Below are positions 17,194 through 26,796 of a DNA stretch of 64,000 nucleotides, piece by piece. Below the pieces are notes generated by a model. The model saw only the letters and a list, made by a program, of their open reading frames with translations. It did not search any database and had not been told where the DNA came from. Origin of the DNA: Nostoc sp. UHCC 0870 (GTDB lineage Bacteria; Cyanobacteriota; Cyanobacteriia; Cyanobacteriales; Nostocaceae); NCBI RefSeq assembly GCF_022063185.1, contig NZ_CP091913.1, forward strand, positions 124,001 through 188,000, given 5' to 3'. The translations under genes and the position numbers were made by a program. How positions within the stretch are numbered: position 1 is the first letter of the stretch; every line of letters starts with the position of its first letter.

Positions 17194-18948
17194 ATGATTA
17201 TTACTGCCAACTCCGAATTGCCAAACATATTTCCCCAAAATCTGGAATCTACTAACCCTAAAGCTGATGGCTTACTACCAACCCTCGGTGCTGAGTTGGT
17301 ATATACGCAGGATAGGACAGGGCGTTATCTGTCTTTTTATTGGCAAAAAACTGATATTTTGGGTTTTAGTCCCGAAAGCATAGTCAATGAATGTCATGGT
17401 GAGGAAGTCTTTATCCCCGTAGATCAAGCTGCCTATTTGGAAAGAGTGCATCGTATTTTAACTAGTTTAGTACCCGAAAGGTGTCAATGTTGGTTTAAGT
17501 GCGATCGCAATTTATTTGAGTTGGAGTTGGCAATTTGTCCAATGATTCCGCCTCTGGGAACTAATGCGACTACAGTTTTGGTAACGGGTAGGTTATTACA
17601 AGTTAAAGTCAATACCCAGGAAGTAAATGTAGCAATTAATTCGTCAGAACAGATAGACATCAACTCGCGATCGCAAAAACATCAAAAACTAGTCAATAAA
17701 ATTACCAGAAATATCCGTCGGACATTAGATTTAGATGTAATCTGGCAACAAACAGTTGATAGTTTAGGCAAAGCATTGCAGCTAGAACGGTGTATTATCT
17801 GCCCTTATCAGCCCTCTAGCTCCAAAGTGCGGGTAATAGCAGAGTATCATCAACCAGAACGCCCTTCTATGCTGGGTTTAGAAATAGATGTTAATACTGA
17901 ACCAGCCTTTGCTCAAGCCTTGACAACCTTAGAACCTGTGATCATGGAAGTTCCAGGGTATAATCTTTGCCCACAACAAAAAATTTTAGTAGTGGCTACC
18001 TGCTATCAAGACCAAGCCAATGCTTTAATTGCCATTAATCTGCCAGATGAATGTTACCCATTAACAGATGGGGAATTAGAACTAGCTACAGAAGTGGCAG
18101 ATCAGTTAGGAACTGCGATCGCTCATGCTACCTTATACAAAGAACTAGAAGCAGCCAGACAAAAAGCCGAAGAAGCCTCCCGTCTCAAGAGTGAGTTTCT
18201 CGCTAACGTCTCCCATGAAATTCGTACCCCTCTCAACGGTATGATTGGTTTCTTAAAGCTGATTTTAGAAGGTATGGCAGACGATGTTGAAGAAAGAAAT
18301 CAGTTTTTAGATGAAGCGCACCAACTATCTTTACATCTGCTGAATATTATTAACGACATTTTAGATATAGCCAAAATCGAAGCCGGAAAAATGGAGCTAG
18401 TTTGCGCTCCTGTTAAGCTAGATGAGCTATTTGCTGATGTTGAAAACTTCATGTGTCCCCAAGCAGCAGTAAAAAACCTCAGCTTCAGGATGCAATTACC
18501 TCCCACTTCAGATGACATAATAGTTCAAGGCAATTACCAGAGGTTGTTGCAAGTTATGCTGAATTTAACAGGTAATGCCATCAAATTCACCCACGAAGGC
18601 GGTATTACCGTTAGTGCCGATATTGTAGTTCACAAAGGGAAATTTCCAGAACAGCAATTTCCTGGGATGGTGAGAGTTAGGGTAGCAGACACAGGTATTG
18701 GTGTTTCCCTAGACCAACAAGACAAACTCTTTCAACTATTCTCACAGGTAGATGGTTCGCGTACTCGCCAATACGGTGGGACAGGTTTGGGACTGGCAAT
18801 ATCTCAGAAGCTAGTAGAGACTATGGGTGGGGAAGTACATTTTTACAGTCTCGGTGAAGGACTTGGTTCTACTGTCACCTTCACAGTTCCTCTATATCAA
18901 CAACCAGTTATGCTGTCTTCAACTGACAATGAATCAGATTGTATTTGA
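17194..18948 (+). CDS. GAF-domain sensor histidine kinase
   Basis: About 584 residues from MIITANSELP; the frame extends 30 codons further but that part is not protein-like. An N-terminal PAS-like region (about 40-140) is followed by a GAF domain (about 175-320), a coiled linker rich in Ala/Glu, a dimerisation domain with the phospho-accepting His in NVSHEIRTPLNG, and an ATPase domain with N box NLTGNAIKF, G1 DTGIGV and G2 GGTGLGLAIS. The GAF lacks the Cys arrangement of a bilin-binding cyanobacteriochrome. No membrane helix; a cytoplasmic sensor. No response regulator gene is adjacent, so its partner is elsewhere. Confidence 0.88.
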   Translation: MIITANSELPNIFPQNLESTNPKADGLLPTLGAELVYTQDRTGRYLSFYWQKTDILGFSPESIVNECHGEEVFIPVDQAAYLERVHRILTSLVPERCQCWFKCDRNLFELELAICPMIPPLGTNATTVLVTGRLLQVKVNTQEVNVAINSSEQIDINSRSQKHQKLVNKITRNIRRTLDLDVIWQQTVDSLGKALQLERCIICPYQPSSSKVRVIAEYHQPERPSMLGLEIDVNTEPAFAQALTTLEPVIMEVPGYNLCPQQKILVVATCYQDQANALIAINLPDECYPLTDGELELATEVADQLGTAIAHATLYKELEAARQKAEEASRLKSEFLANVSHEIRTPLNGMIGFLKLILEGMADDVEERNQFLDEAHQLSLHLLNIINDILDIAKIEAGKMELVCAPVKLDELFADVENFMCPQAAVKNLSFRMQLPPTSDDIIVQGNYQRLLQVMLNLTGNAIKFTHEGGITVSADIVVHKGKFPEQQFPGMVRVRVADTGIGVSLDQQDKLFQLFSQVDGSRTRQYGGTGLGLAISQKLVETMGGEVHFYSLGEGLGSTVTFTVPLYQQPVMLSSTDNESDCI

Positions 18949-20229
18949 TCAGTTTCCTGGTTGCTCTAGCACAATCACATCTACTAGAGGTGTGAAGTTA
19001 AAGTTTTCCTGGCGTAAATGTTGATGAATAGCTTGGGTAAGACGAGAACGAATAGCCGCAGCAGATTCGGTAACTCCTTGTCTACGCTGCACATAGACAA
19101 CGCAAAGTAATGTATTTTGACTTTCTATATTGGGACGAGTGAAGCGAACATTAGACTCAACTAATTGGGCTAAATTCGTCTGTTTAACTACTTTTTGCAG
19201 TTCAGAATTAGCTCTTTGGGCAATGGTGGAGCGTTCTAAACTAGGAGAATTCATAAACTGCCAGGAAAGAAGGATAGAAAGCGCAATGATAGTGATAATT
19301 AAGGCAGTAAGAAATATATTTTTGTTGCCGCGTTGGTAGCGGCTTCCTTGAGTAGACAACCCAAACTTTCTAAATAAAAGAGAAGCTGATAAATTAATCC
19401 CGCAGAGTTGCAGAAATAACAAAAATATCCCATCAGTCACCATGTCCCAGCGACCAATTGCACTAGCCATACCTACTATTCCTGTTGGTGGGGCGAGGGA
19501 AGCAGCAACTAACATACCTGTTGCAGCCCCTGAGACTAAGCTATTTTGCTCTGACTGTACCAAGTTCAAAGCTCCTGCTGCACCAGCTGCTAGTGGTAGA
19601 AATACAGCTACTGCTGAAAGCTGACTACGTTCAATCATTAGACTAGTAGCAATTTCCTGTTGCAGAATTAGGCTGAGTAACCAGGTAGTCACAATCGTCA
19701 CGCTTAAAGCTGAAAAATAACGCACAAGACTACGCCAGAGTAATTGCCAATCACCTCGTGCGGTAGCAATGGCTGTATTCATGGCGGGGCCAGCAAAGGG
19801 GGCAATCAGCATGGCTGCTACCAGCAAAAAAACTGTATTCGTATACAAGCCAATCCAAACTACTATCCCAGCTAATACTGCATAACCAAGAAAACCCTGC
19901 CAAGAGCCGACACTTTGTAACCCTGCTAGAAAGACTTCTATGGAGCTACGTTCTTCCACATCTTTGACTTGTTCCGGTGCTTCTGATGCAGGTGGACGCA
20001 AAGGCATTACTCCAGAGGGAAGAAGAGTAATATGAACGTTAGGGAGTTCTTCCAACTTAGCAAATAGCTGATCTACTCGGCGATTGGAAACATGAACAAT
20101 CACCACATCGATGGGTTCGTCACCGTTGTTAGCTGCAAATTGTGCGAGGTTCTGCCCTTCCAGAGATTTAGCAATATCGAGAACATCTCCACCAAACCCC
20201 TGTGGAACTTGGATGATTAGTTGTCGCAT
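18949..20229 (-). CDS. DUF389 family membrane protein
   Basis: 426 residues from MRQLIIQVPQGFG, chosen because AGGAGG stands six bases upstream. An N-terminal soluble domain (about 1-100) is followed by several hydrophobic helices (about 120-330) with the conserved MLIAPFAGPAMNTAIA and the SLAPPTGIVGM segment of DUF389/TIGR00341 proteins, then a soluble C-terminal domain. Function is not established for the family. The stop codon abuts that of the kinase gene on the other strand. Confidence 0.85.
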   Translation of the reverse strand: MRQLIIQVPQGFGGDVLDIAKSLEGQNLAQFAANNGDEPIDVVIVHVSNRRVDQLFAKLEELPNVHITLLPSGVMPLRPPASEAPEQVKDVEERSSIEVFLAGLQSVGSWQGFLGYAVLAGIVVWIGLYTNTVFLLVAAMLIAPFAGPAMNTAIATARGDWQLLWRSLVRYFSALSVTIVTTWLLSLILQQEIATSLMIERSQLSAVAVFLPLAAGAAGALNLVQSEQNSLVSGAATGMLVAASLAPPTGIVGMASAIGRWDMVTDGIFLLFLQLCGINLSASLLFRKFGLSTQGSRYQRGNKNIFLTALIITIIALSILLSWQFMNSPSLERSTIAQRANSELQKVVKQTNLAQLVESNVRFTRPNIESQNTLLCVVYVQRRQGVTESAAAIRSRLTQAIHQHLRQENFNFTPLVDVIVLEQPGN

Positions 20230-20447
20230 ATATCCTCCTGAGTGTAAAGTTCTCACAGTGTCAGTGCGATCGCTCTCTAGCTAGAGAAGTATTTTTTAGT
20301 CAACTACTTTGTAATTACTCCTCAAGATAAACACTTTTGTCTTAAAAATCCTTCTTTGAGAAGCTTTGTTGTTAACCAAGGCACACTAATATTTAAATAT
20401 TCAATTCTGCAAAATTACTTAGCTGATCGCATAATGGGGAGAAAAAT

Positions 20448-21479
20448 GTGCGCTTTGGGCAATGGATTGGTTTATTTATAGTTGCTATATCTTTTTATAT
20501 TCTTTGGCAAATTCGCCAAATACTTTTGATAGTATTTGCCTCTATAGTTTTAGCAACTATTTTGAATAGGTTTTTGATTTTATTACAGAGATTTCGTATC
20601 AAGCGCAGTATTGCTATTCTCATAACTCTTAGTATTTTATTATTAATAATATTCAGCTTCTTTTTTATAATTGTCCCGCAGCTTATCGAGCAATTACAAC
20701 AACTGGGTACAATCATCCCGATAGCATTAGATCGGCTCAGATTGTGGAATGATTGGTTTTTAAAGGTACTTCCCGATGATGTGTTAGATAATATCCGTAA
20801 TTTTAGATATCTAACGCAAGATTTCCAAACTTGGTTAAATCGATTATTGAATAATTTTTTATTTTTAGTTACTCGTTCACTTAATATAGCTTTAGGATTA
20901 CTACTTTTTTTAGCATTAACTATCATGCTAATGGCAGACCCTCAGAAATATCGTAGAGGTTTTATTTTATTATTTCCAGCCTTTTATCGTCAGCGCATGA
21001 ATGTAATTTTAAATAAATGTGCAGTTTCTTTAAATGGTTGGATTAGAGGCACACTTTTAACTATGTTATTAATTAGCATTTTGAGCTATATTGGACTATC
21101 AATTTTGGGTGTGCCATTACCATTAGTTAATGCTATTTTAGCTGGATTTTTAGAGTTTATACCCAATGTTGGACCTACATTAAGTGTGATTCCCCCTGCT
21201 TTGTTGGCTGTAGTTGATGCACCGTGGAAAGCAGTTGCAGTAGTAGTTTTATATTTTATAATTCAGCAAGTTGAAAGCCTGATTATATTGCCTTGGGTGA
21301 TGAAAACTCAGGTATCACTCCTACCAGCAGTTACTTTGCTGTCTGTAGTAATTTTTGGGGCATTTTTTGGCTTTTTGGGTGTCTTTTTAGCTGTGCCTTT
21401 AGTGATTGTTTTACAAATTTTGATCCAGGAAATTTTAGTGAAAGATATATTAAATAACTGGAACATTGATAGAGACTAG
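20448..21479 (+). CDS. AI-2E family (UPF0118) membrane transporter
   Basis: 343 residues with a GTG start (GTGCGCTTTGGG), eight or so hydrophobic segments, and the family blocks GWIRGTLLTMLLI, EFIPNVGPTLSVIPPALLA and a PAVTLLSVVIFGAFFGFLGVFLAVPL end. These permease-like proteins have been linked to autoinducer-2 export or ion/proton exchange. The cargo here is unknown. The base composition is very AT-rich, and the gene stands alone. Confidence 0.87.
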   Translation: MRFGQWIGLFIVAISFYILWQIRQILLIVFASIVLATILNRFLILLQRFRIKRSIAILITLSILLLIIFSFFFIIVPQLIEQLQQLGTIIPIALDRLRLWNDWFLKVLPDDVLDNIRNFRYLTQDFQTWLNRLLNNFLFLVTRSLNIALGLLLFLALTIMLMADPQKYRRGFILLFPAFYRQRMNVILNKCAVSLNGWIRGTLLTMLLISILSYIGLSILGVPLPLVNAILAGFLEFIPNVGPTLSVIPPALLAVVDAPWKAVAVVVLYFIIQQVESLIILPWVMKTQVSLLPAVTLLSVVIFGAFFGFLGVFLAVPLVIVLQILIQEILVKDILNNWNIDRD

Positions 21480-21694
21480 CACCGCTACGCGGATGTCAAA
21501 AGTCAAGTCACTTCTCTACGTTCGCGGAAGCGTGTCGTAGACAGACGCTACGCGTAGCTTGCTTCCACAAAGTGGTACGCTCCAATTCAAAATTCAAAAT
21601 TAATATCACACTCAATATTGGTAAATTTCATGCCAAAGTGCGAATTAATAAAGCGCGATAATGCCGAATGATACGATAAGAGCAGCATGAAAGC

Positions 21695-22176
21695 GTGAAT
21701 ACAAAACTCCTCATTTCTCCTCAAGAACTCACCTCTCTGTTAGCAGTAAAATCTCCACGAACTGTCATTATTGATACGCGTACACCAGAAGAGTATGCTA
21801 TTGCTCATATTCCTCAATCTATAAATATTCGAGATTTTTTTACTTATCTTTTAAAAAATTCCTCCCCCGCAGGATTAAGACAATTACAAGAATATTTTGC
21901 GGAAATTATGAGTGAGGTAGGAATATCTGGTGCGGAACGGTTAATTGTGTATGAAGATGCTTTTAATCAAGGTTACGGTCAATCTTGTAGAGCAGCTTTT
22001 TTACTAAATTATTTGGGTTGTCCTCATGTATCTGTCTTACATGGAGGTTATAAAGCCTGGCTAGCGGCGGAATTACCTACTACAGATGAAGTCCCTGAAG
22101 TTGAAAGCAGCATATTTAGATTGCATCCCCAGGCGGAGATGATGGTGACAACAATCGAGATGTTGGAGGCTATCGT
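21695..22176 (+). pseudogene. Sulfurtransferase (two-rhodanese-domain) 5' part, interrupted by an IS element
   Basis: GTG start; 160 residues of the N-terminal rhodanese domain (VIIDTRTPEEYAIAHIPQSINI, VYEDAFNQGYGQSCRAAFLL, VLHGGYKAWLAAELPT) end where an IS200/IS605 element enters after ...MLEAIV. The other half of the gene is at 24149-24539. Removing the element restores a continuous frame reading LEAIVNNNPAIIKLDVRD. The intact protein would be a thiosulfate/3-mercaptopyruvate sulfurtransferase. Confidence 0.85.
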
Positions 22177-22249
22177 ACCTATGCTGAGAACCTCCGGCTT
22201 TTAGCCGGGGGATGAAAGCTATTTGCCTGATTTATCAGGCATTTTAGTT

Positions 22250-22663
22250 TTAATTGCTTTTTTGATTTTCAATATATTTTCTCACAACTTCTGTACTTGC
22301 TGCACCAGTTGAAGCAACAAAGTAACTAGGACTCCAGAGGGAAGGAAGTTTTTTTAGGTGCGGGAACTCGCGTCTTAGATGATGAGATGCTCTGCCTTTA
22401 ATCCATCTTGCCACATCAGCAGGGGATTCATGGGTCGGAACATTTAAAAAACAGTGAACATGGTCAGGCATTATTTCTAAAGCGATAAGTCTCCACTCAT
22501 GCTCAACTACTAACTCTAATATGATTTCTTGCAAACGCTGTGCGACTTCTTTTATTAGCACCGCTTTTCTCCGTTTTGGAACAAATACAAAATGGTAGTT
22601 CAGAGATGAAACTGAGCCACTTGTGCGTCTGTATTCGTGGTCTGATGGTGATAGTTTAGCCAC
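22250..22663 (-). CDS. tnpA: IS200/IS605 transposase TnpA (Y1 HUH)
   Basis: 137 residues. The HUH metal motif is in MPDHVHCFLNVP. The catalytic Tyr lies in the C-terminal helix EVVRKYIENQ. SLNYHFVFVPKRRK is the usual family start region. It cuts and rejoins single-stranded element ends at the subterminal hairpins. It looks intact, so the element may still move. Confidence 0.93.
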   Translation of the reverse strand: MAKLSPSDHEYRRTSGSVSSLNYHFVFVPKRRKAVLIKEVAQRLQEIILELVVEHEWRLIALEIMPDHVHCFLNVPTHESPADVARWIKGRASHHLRREFPHLKKLPSLWSPSYFVASTGAASTEVVRKYIENQKSN

Positions 22664-22729
22664 TAAATAAATGTTGTTGACTTATATTCTGACAACAATT
22701 ATAGTAAAGCATACAGGAGGCTAAAACAA

Positions 22730-24118
22730 GTGTATAAAACCTGTTCAATTAGAGCTAAATTTAATGACGAAGAAACAGCCTTTTGGTTGAATCAGTGTGA
22801 GAATGCTAATAGCTTGATAAATTGTGCATTGTACGAAACCAAGAAAATTCATTACGCTAAGTTACAAGAAAATGGTAATGCTTTTACTACTTATTGGCAT
22901 GGCGATGAATTACGTAGTGGGTGGAAAATTTATAGATGCAGTACAACTTATCCTGAATTAGATTTGATTCTTAAGCAGAACGTGCATTACAAAGCAATGG
23001 CGGCTCAATCTGCACAACAAACGTTAAAGTCGGTTGGCGAGTCAATTACAGCTTATAACGGACTGGTGAAAGCTTACTACAACGGCGAGGTTGATAAACC
23101 ATCTCTGCCAAAATATCGCAAAAAGGGAGGTTTGGCTGCTGTCACATTTCCGCGTCAAGCTCTGAATTTTAGCGAGGGATATTTTAAGCCTTCAATCAGT
23201 AAAGAAAGTAAACCAGAATTACTGACTGAGGTTAGATTATATCTCCCAGAATTTATCGATTCTGACTGGGTTAAAGAAGTAACAGTACGTCCAAATTTCG
23301 GGCAATTATGGATTGATTGGGTGATTGACGATGGCAAAGAAGCAATAGCAAAAAATCCCCAATTAGATTACACACAAGCATGGAGTTTTGACCACGGTGG
23401 TTCTAATTGGCTAACAGGTGTCTCAACTCGTGGGAAAAGTTTGATTATTGATGGTCGTAAACTCAGATCGTTGAATCAAGGATATTCCCGTTTAGTTGCC
23501 AAATACAAGCAAGGGAAATCAGATTTTTACTGGGATTCTAACCTTGATAGAGTACAACGCAAACGGAATAACCAGATGCGAGATGCGATTAACAAAGCAG
23601 CCCGATTCATTATCAATCAGTGTCTTAATGACCGAGTGGGTAACATTGTCATTGGTTGGAATGCTGGACAGAAGCAAAATTCCAATATGGGGAAAAGAAA
23701 TAACCAGAATTTTGTGGTTATTCCCACTAGTCGATTAATTGAGAGGTTAAAACAAATCTGTCCTGAGTACGGTATTACTTTGACAATTACTGAGGAGGCT
23801 TACACTTCTAAGGCATCTTTTCTTGATTGCGACTCCCTGCCCAAGCACGGCGAAAAGCCCCAAGGGTGGAAAGCTTCAGGGAAAAGGATAAAACGAGGAT
23901 TATACAAAAGTCGTGATGGCTTCATTGTCAATGCAGATTGCAATGGAAGTGCCAACATCATGAGAAAAGTAGCCACACAGTTAGGGTTAGACCTAGCCGA
24001 GGTGGGTAGGGCATCTTTGACAGTGCCACAGCGAATTGATTTGTTCAAGAGATTAAATAAATCATATCGCAAACGTTGCGTAGTGGGTCTTTTAGACCCC
24101 GTAGCAACATCAGTTTAG
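22730..24118 (+). CDS. tnpB: TnpB-family RNA-guided nuclease (OrfB), zinc-ribbon-less type
   Basis: 462 residues, GTG start 9 bases after an AGGAGG-like site (CAGGAGG). RuvC-like acidic residues are visible: Asp in SFDHGGSNWLTG, Glu in LTITEEAYTSKASF, Asp in NADCNGSANIMRK. The C-x2-C...C-x2-C zinc ribbon usual between the last two motifs is absent, replaced by CDSLPKHGEKPQGW. TnpB enzymes use an RNA from the element's right end to cut DNA. An omega RNA would be expected to overlap the end of this gene and the right hairpin. Divergent from tnpA. Confidence 0.88.
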   Translation: MYKTCSIRAKFNDEETAFWLNQCENANSLINCALYETKKIHYAKLQENGNAFTTYWHGDELRSGWKIYRCSTTYPELDLILKQNVHYKAMAAQSAQQTLKSVGESITAYNGLVKAYYNGEVDKPSLPKYRKKGGLAAVTFPRQALNFSEGYFKPSISKESKPELLTEVRLYLPEFIDSDWVKEVTVRPNFGQLWIDWVIDDGKEAIAKNPQLDYTQAWSFDHGGSNWLTGVSTRGKSLIIDGRKLRSLNQGYSRLVAKYKQGKSDFYWDSNLDRVQRKRNNQMRDAINKAARFIINQCLNDRVGNIVIGWNAGQKQNSNMGKRNNQNFVVIPTSRLIERLKQICPEYGITLTITEEAYTSKASFLDCDSLPKHGEKPQGWKASGKRIKRGLYKSRDGFIVNADCNGSANIMRKVATQLGLDLAEVGRASLTVPQRIDLFKRLNKSYRKRCVVGLLDPVATSV

Positions 24119-24148
24119 AATCCTCCGGCTTCTAGCCGGGGGAGATGT

Positions 24149-24539
24149 CAACAATAATCCAGCAATTATAAAATTAGATGTGCGCGATCGCAATGAATGG
24201 CAAGGGTTAAGTTCTTCACCCTATGGTACTGATTTTTGTCCGCGTAAGGGGAGAATCCCTAACGCTGTCTGGCTGGAATGGCATCTTTTGATGACTTCTG
24301 CATCGGGAATCCCCATGTTTCGCCCCAAAAGGGAGATTTTAGAAATTTGTCAATCAGTGGGTATTACTTCCGAGTCTGTTGTTTATATATATTGCTTTAA
24401 AGGTTCTAGGGCTGCTAATACACTGATTGCTTTGCAAGAAGCTGGAATTAATGCCAAAAATTATTTTGGTTCGTGGAATGAATGGTCTCGTGATTTCTCA
24501 TTACCGATTGTTGAGGTACTCCCCAGCATGAATGCGTAA
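24149..24539 (+). pseudogene. Sulfurtransferase 3' part, downstream of the IS element
   Basis: Continues the rhodanese gene begun at 21695: LDVRDRNEWQGLSSSPYG, RKGRIPNAVWLEW and YCFKGSRAANTLIALQEAG. The catalytic cysteine of the second domain is in IYCFKGSRA. The frame runs to the stop at 24539, with no further damage. Precise loss of the IS would give a working gene. Confidence 0.82.
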
Positions 24540-24630
24540 GGATTCTCAAAATTAACTTAGTTTATCGGATATATTATTTCTATCAAAAAGTAACAAGGCT
24601 CTTTGTAAACTGGCGATTAATTCTTTGAAG

Positions 24631-24704
24631 GGCGAACGATGGGAATTGAACCCACGAATGGTGGTACCACAAACCACTGCCTTAACCACTTGGCTACGCT
24701 CGCC
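24631..24704 (-). tRNA. tRNA-His (GTG anticodon)
   Basis: Cloverleaf read on the minus strand. The acceptor stem GCGAGCG pairs with CGTTCGC. The anticodon stem GTGGT/ACCAC encloses the loop TTGTGGT with anticodon GTG. The T arm is GTGGG-TTCAATT-CCCAT. An extra 5' G opposite discriminator C gives the G-1:C73 pair that is the identity mark of histidine tRNA. The 3' CCA is not encoded. Confidence 0.95.
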
Positions 24705-24829
24705 ATTGACATTTACGATTATAGCACTGATTTTGTGAATTGATCAAGAAAATTTTCTATAGGAACGGACTTTATTTCTTCCCAGTCTGGAAAATTTAAC
24801 TGATATCTAGGGAGTTAACGCTAGCAAGT

Positions 24830-25213
24830 ATGAAGTTATTCAATATTTTGGCATACGTCGGTTCTATAGGATTCGCGGCTGTGTTGGGAGTAGTGATGGC
24901 AAACACAAATCCTAGCCAGCCTGCCTATGAGGATTATGCTGTGCAGAAACTGACATCGTACTTAAAAAAAGATGTCTGCAATTCAACAACAAAGCTCATA
25001 GAAAAGTTAATTAATACTAACTGTGACAAACTAGTTAGTTCTGCTAACCCCCAAATGCGGCAAATCCTCTCAGCCACTACCGAAAGGCAAGATTTAATTT
25101 TGTTTAGTGTGTATCGCACAGAATTCAAATTGAATTCCTGGATACCTTCTTACAGATTTGAAACCGTAGGTGCGTTTAACAATTTTTATACTTACACCGC
25201 AGAGCAACAGTAG
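24830..25213 (+). CDS. DUF4359 family protein, membrane-anchored or secreted
   Basis: 127 residues. An N-terminal hydrophobic stretch (about 4-24) is either a signal anchor or a signal peptide. The rest has two Cys (NSTTK region and NCDKL) and a conserved SVYRTEFKL...IPSYRFETVGAFNNFY pattern that I recall from cyanobacterial DUF4359 proteins. Function unknown. Downstream come heptamer repeats; upstream is tRNA-His on the other strand. Confidence 0.72.
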   Translation: MKLFNILAYVGSIGFAAVLGVVMANTNPSQPAYEDYAVQKLTSYLKKDVCNSTTKLIEKLINTNCDKLVSSANPQMRQILSATTERQDLILFSVYRTEFKLNSWIPSYRFETVGAFNNFYTYTAEQQ

Positions 25214-25220
25214 GATGGAA

Positions 25221-25250
25221 GGGGACAGGTGACAGGTGACAGGTGACAGG
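25221..25250. repeat. Short tandem heptamer repeat (GACAGGT)
   Basis: Four units of GACAGGT immediately after the DUF4359 gene, the same STRR family as at 188-228. Confidence 0.85.
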
Positions 25251-25434
25251 ACAAAGTAGGACAAGAAGCAAGACGGAATTGGGAATAATGATTAGACATC
25301 TTGCATAAATGCTTAAGGTGTCATGTTGAGCGAAGCGAAACATCTCAAAGATTAGACATTTCATTCAGAATGACACATCTCATTTTCGGACTTTTGCAAG
25401 AGGTCTATTGATAAGCCCAGGAAAATGTCTTGTG

Positions 25435-26781
25435 ATGAAAATATGTCCTAATATTGGCTGTTTATATCCCCAAAACCCCGATACAGCTACAGTTTGTCTC
25501 AAATGTGGTGAACAGCTTTTACTCAATCACCGTTATCATTTATTACGGCAGATTGGTCATGGTGGCTTTGGTATAACATTTTTAGCAGTGGATGAGCATC
25601 TTCCTTCTCAACCCAGGTGTGTCATCAAACAATTTAATTTTTCGTCCCAATATGGTCGCAACTGCCATCAAGCGGTTAAGTTATTTCGTCAGGAAGCGGT
25701 GCGCCTTGATGAGTTGCAACATCCCCAAATACCAAAACTGCTGGGGTACTTTGAACAGAAAAATCAACTGTATTTAGTGGAATCATGGATTCCCGGACAG
25801 ACGCTAAAAGAGGAATTGCAAGAAAATGGGGTCTTTAATGAATCCCAGATTGGGCAATTATTGAAAGAATTGTTACCAGTGTTGCAATTTATCCATGACA
25901 AGCAAATTATTCATCGGGACATCAAGCCAGCAAATATCATCCGCAGTTCCTCTCAGGGTGAGTTAGTTTTAATTGATTTTGGCATTGCGAAACATCTTAC
26001 AGCTACAGCTTTACTACAAACAGGTACTACCATAGGCTCTCCAGAATACATTGCGCCTGAACAAACACGGGGGAAAGCACTACCAGCAAGTGATCTTTAC
26101 AGTTTAGGTGTGACTTGCATTCATTTATTAACGGGGATTTCCCCCTTTGATTTGTTTGATGTGACTAGCGATCGCTGGGTCTGGCGTGATTATCTATTAT
26201 CAGGGAATACTATCAGTAAACAACTGGGCGCAATTCTTGACCAATTGCTGCAAAATGCCCTCTCCCAACGCTATAAATCGGCGAATGACGTTTTGCAAGC
26301 TTTAAACTCTTTTCCTCGGACTGTTCAGCAACAGCCAGCTAATACGCTGTATTCTGAGGTTGGTGTTGATTACCACAGACTGCGCGATTTACTCGCCTTG
26401 AAACAATGGCAATTGGCAGACCAAGAAACTTGGGTGGTGATGTGTCAGGCTTTATCAAAGCCAACAGGTAGTTATTTCTTTATGGGTGATATTGCTAAGT
26501 TACCCTGTGAGGATTTACAAATAATTGACCAGTTGTGGCTCAAGTACAGTCAAGGACGTTTTGGTTTTAGTGTGCAGAAGCAAATCTACGAAGGCGTTGA
26601 TTGTGATTATGTCAGGTTTTGTGCGGCGGTTGGTTGGCATTTATATAATTCTCTTTCTCCCCCCAGTTGGCAATTTTTTATTGGGTCATTGCCTGAAGGA
26701 TATTTACCTTCGCGGGTGTGGGCTGGTGGGACTCAGTGGTGGCGACATATAGACGCGGTGGGGGGAAGATTGGGGGGTTGA
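25435..26781 (+). CDS. Ser/Thr protein kinase with C-terminal GUN4 domain
   Basis: About 448 residues from MKICPNIGCLYPQNP; the nine upstream codons lie in non-coding text. A zinc ribbon (Cys pairs at about 4-28) precedes a kinase domain (about 40-300) with loop IGHGGFGIT, catalytic IHRDIKPAN and metal-binding DFG in LIDFGIAKH. The C-terminal 130 residues form a GUN4 domain (DYHRLRDLLALKQWQLADQET, RFGFSVQKQIY, VGWHLYN). GUN4 binds porphyrins and boosts Mg-chelatase, so the kinase may respond to tetrapyrrole intermediates. It lies a few hundred bases before siroheme genes, though they have separate leaders. Confidence 0.9.
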   Translation: MKICPNIGCLYPQNPDTATVCLKCGEQLLLNHRYHLLRQIGHGGFGITFLAVDEHLPSQPRCVIKQFNFSSQYGRNCHQAVKLFRQEAVRLDELQHPQIPKLLGYFEQKNQLYLVESWIPGQTLKEELQENGVFNESQIGQLLKELLPVLQFIHDKQIIHRDIKPANIIRSSSQGELVLIDFGIAKHLTATALLQTGTTIGSPEYIAPEQTRGKALPASDLYSLGVTCIHLLTGISPFDLFDVTSDRWVWRDYLLSGNTISKQLGAILDQLLQNALSQRYKSANDVLQALNSFPRTVQQQPANTLYSEVGVDYHRLRDLLALKQWQLADQETWVVMCQALSKPTGSYFFMGDIAKLPCEDLQIIDQLWLKYSQGRFGFSVQKQIYEGVDCDYVRFCAAVGWHLYNSLSPPSWQFFIGSLPEGYLPSRVWAGGTQWWRHIDAVGGRLGG

Positions 26782-26796
26782 GAGGGGAAATTTAAA

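Larger units (their letters stand above)
22177..24148. mobile_element. IS200/IS605-family insertion sequence with divergent tnpA and tnpB
   Basis: About 1,972 bases. The ends carry similar imperfect hairpins, CCTCCGGCTTTTAGCCGGGG on the left (22191-22210) and CCTCCGGCTTCTAGCCGGGG on the right (24122-24141). There are no terminal inverted repeats and no target duplication, as expected for Y1 HUH elements. The inner genes are divergent: tnpA minus, tnpB plus. The limits come from restoring the host sulfurtransferase frame and are ambiguous by two bases (a shared GT). Confidence 0.85.

Noticed and set aside
17194..18948. GAF domain of this kinase as a cyanobacteriochrome
   Set aside because: No Cys at the bilin site with His/Leu following, and no conserved CBCR blocks around it.
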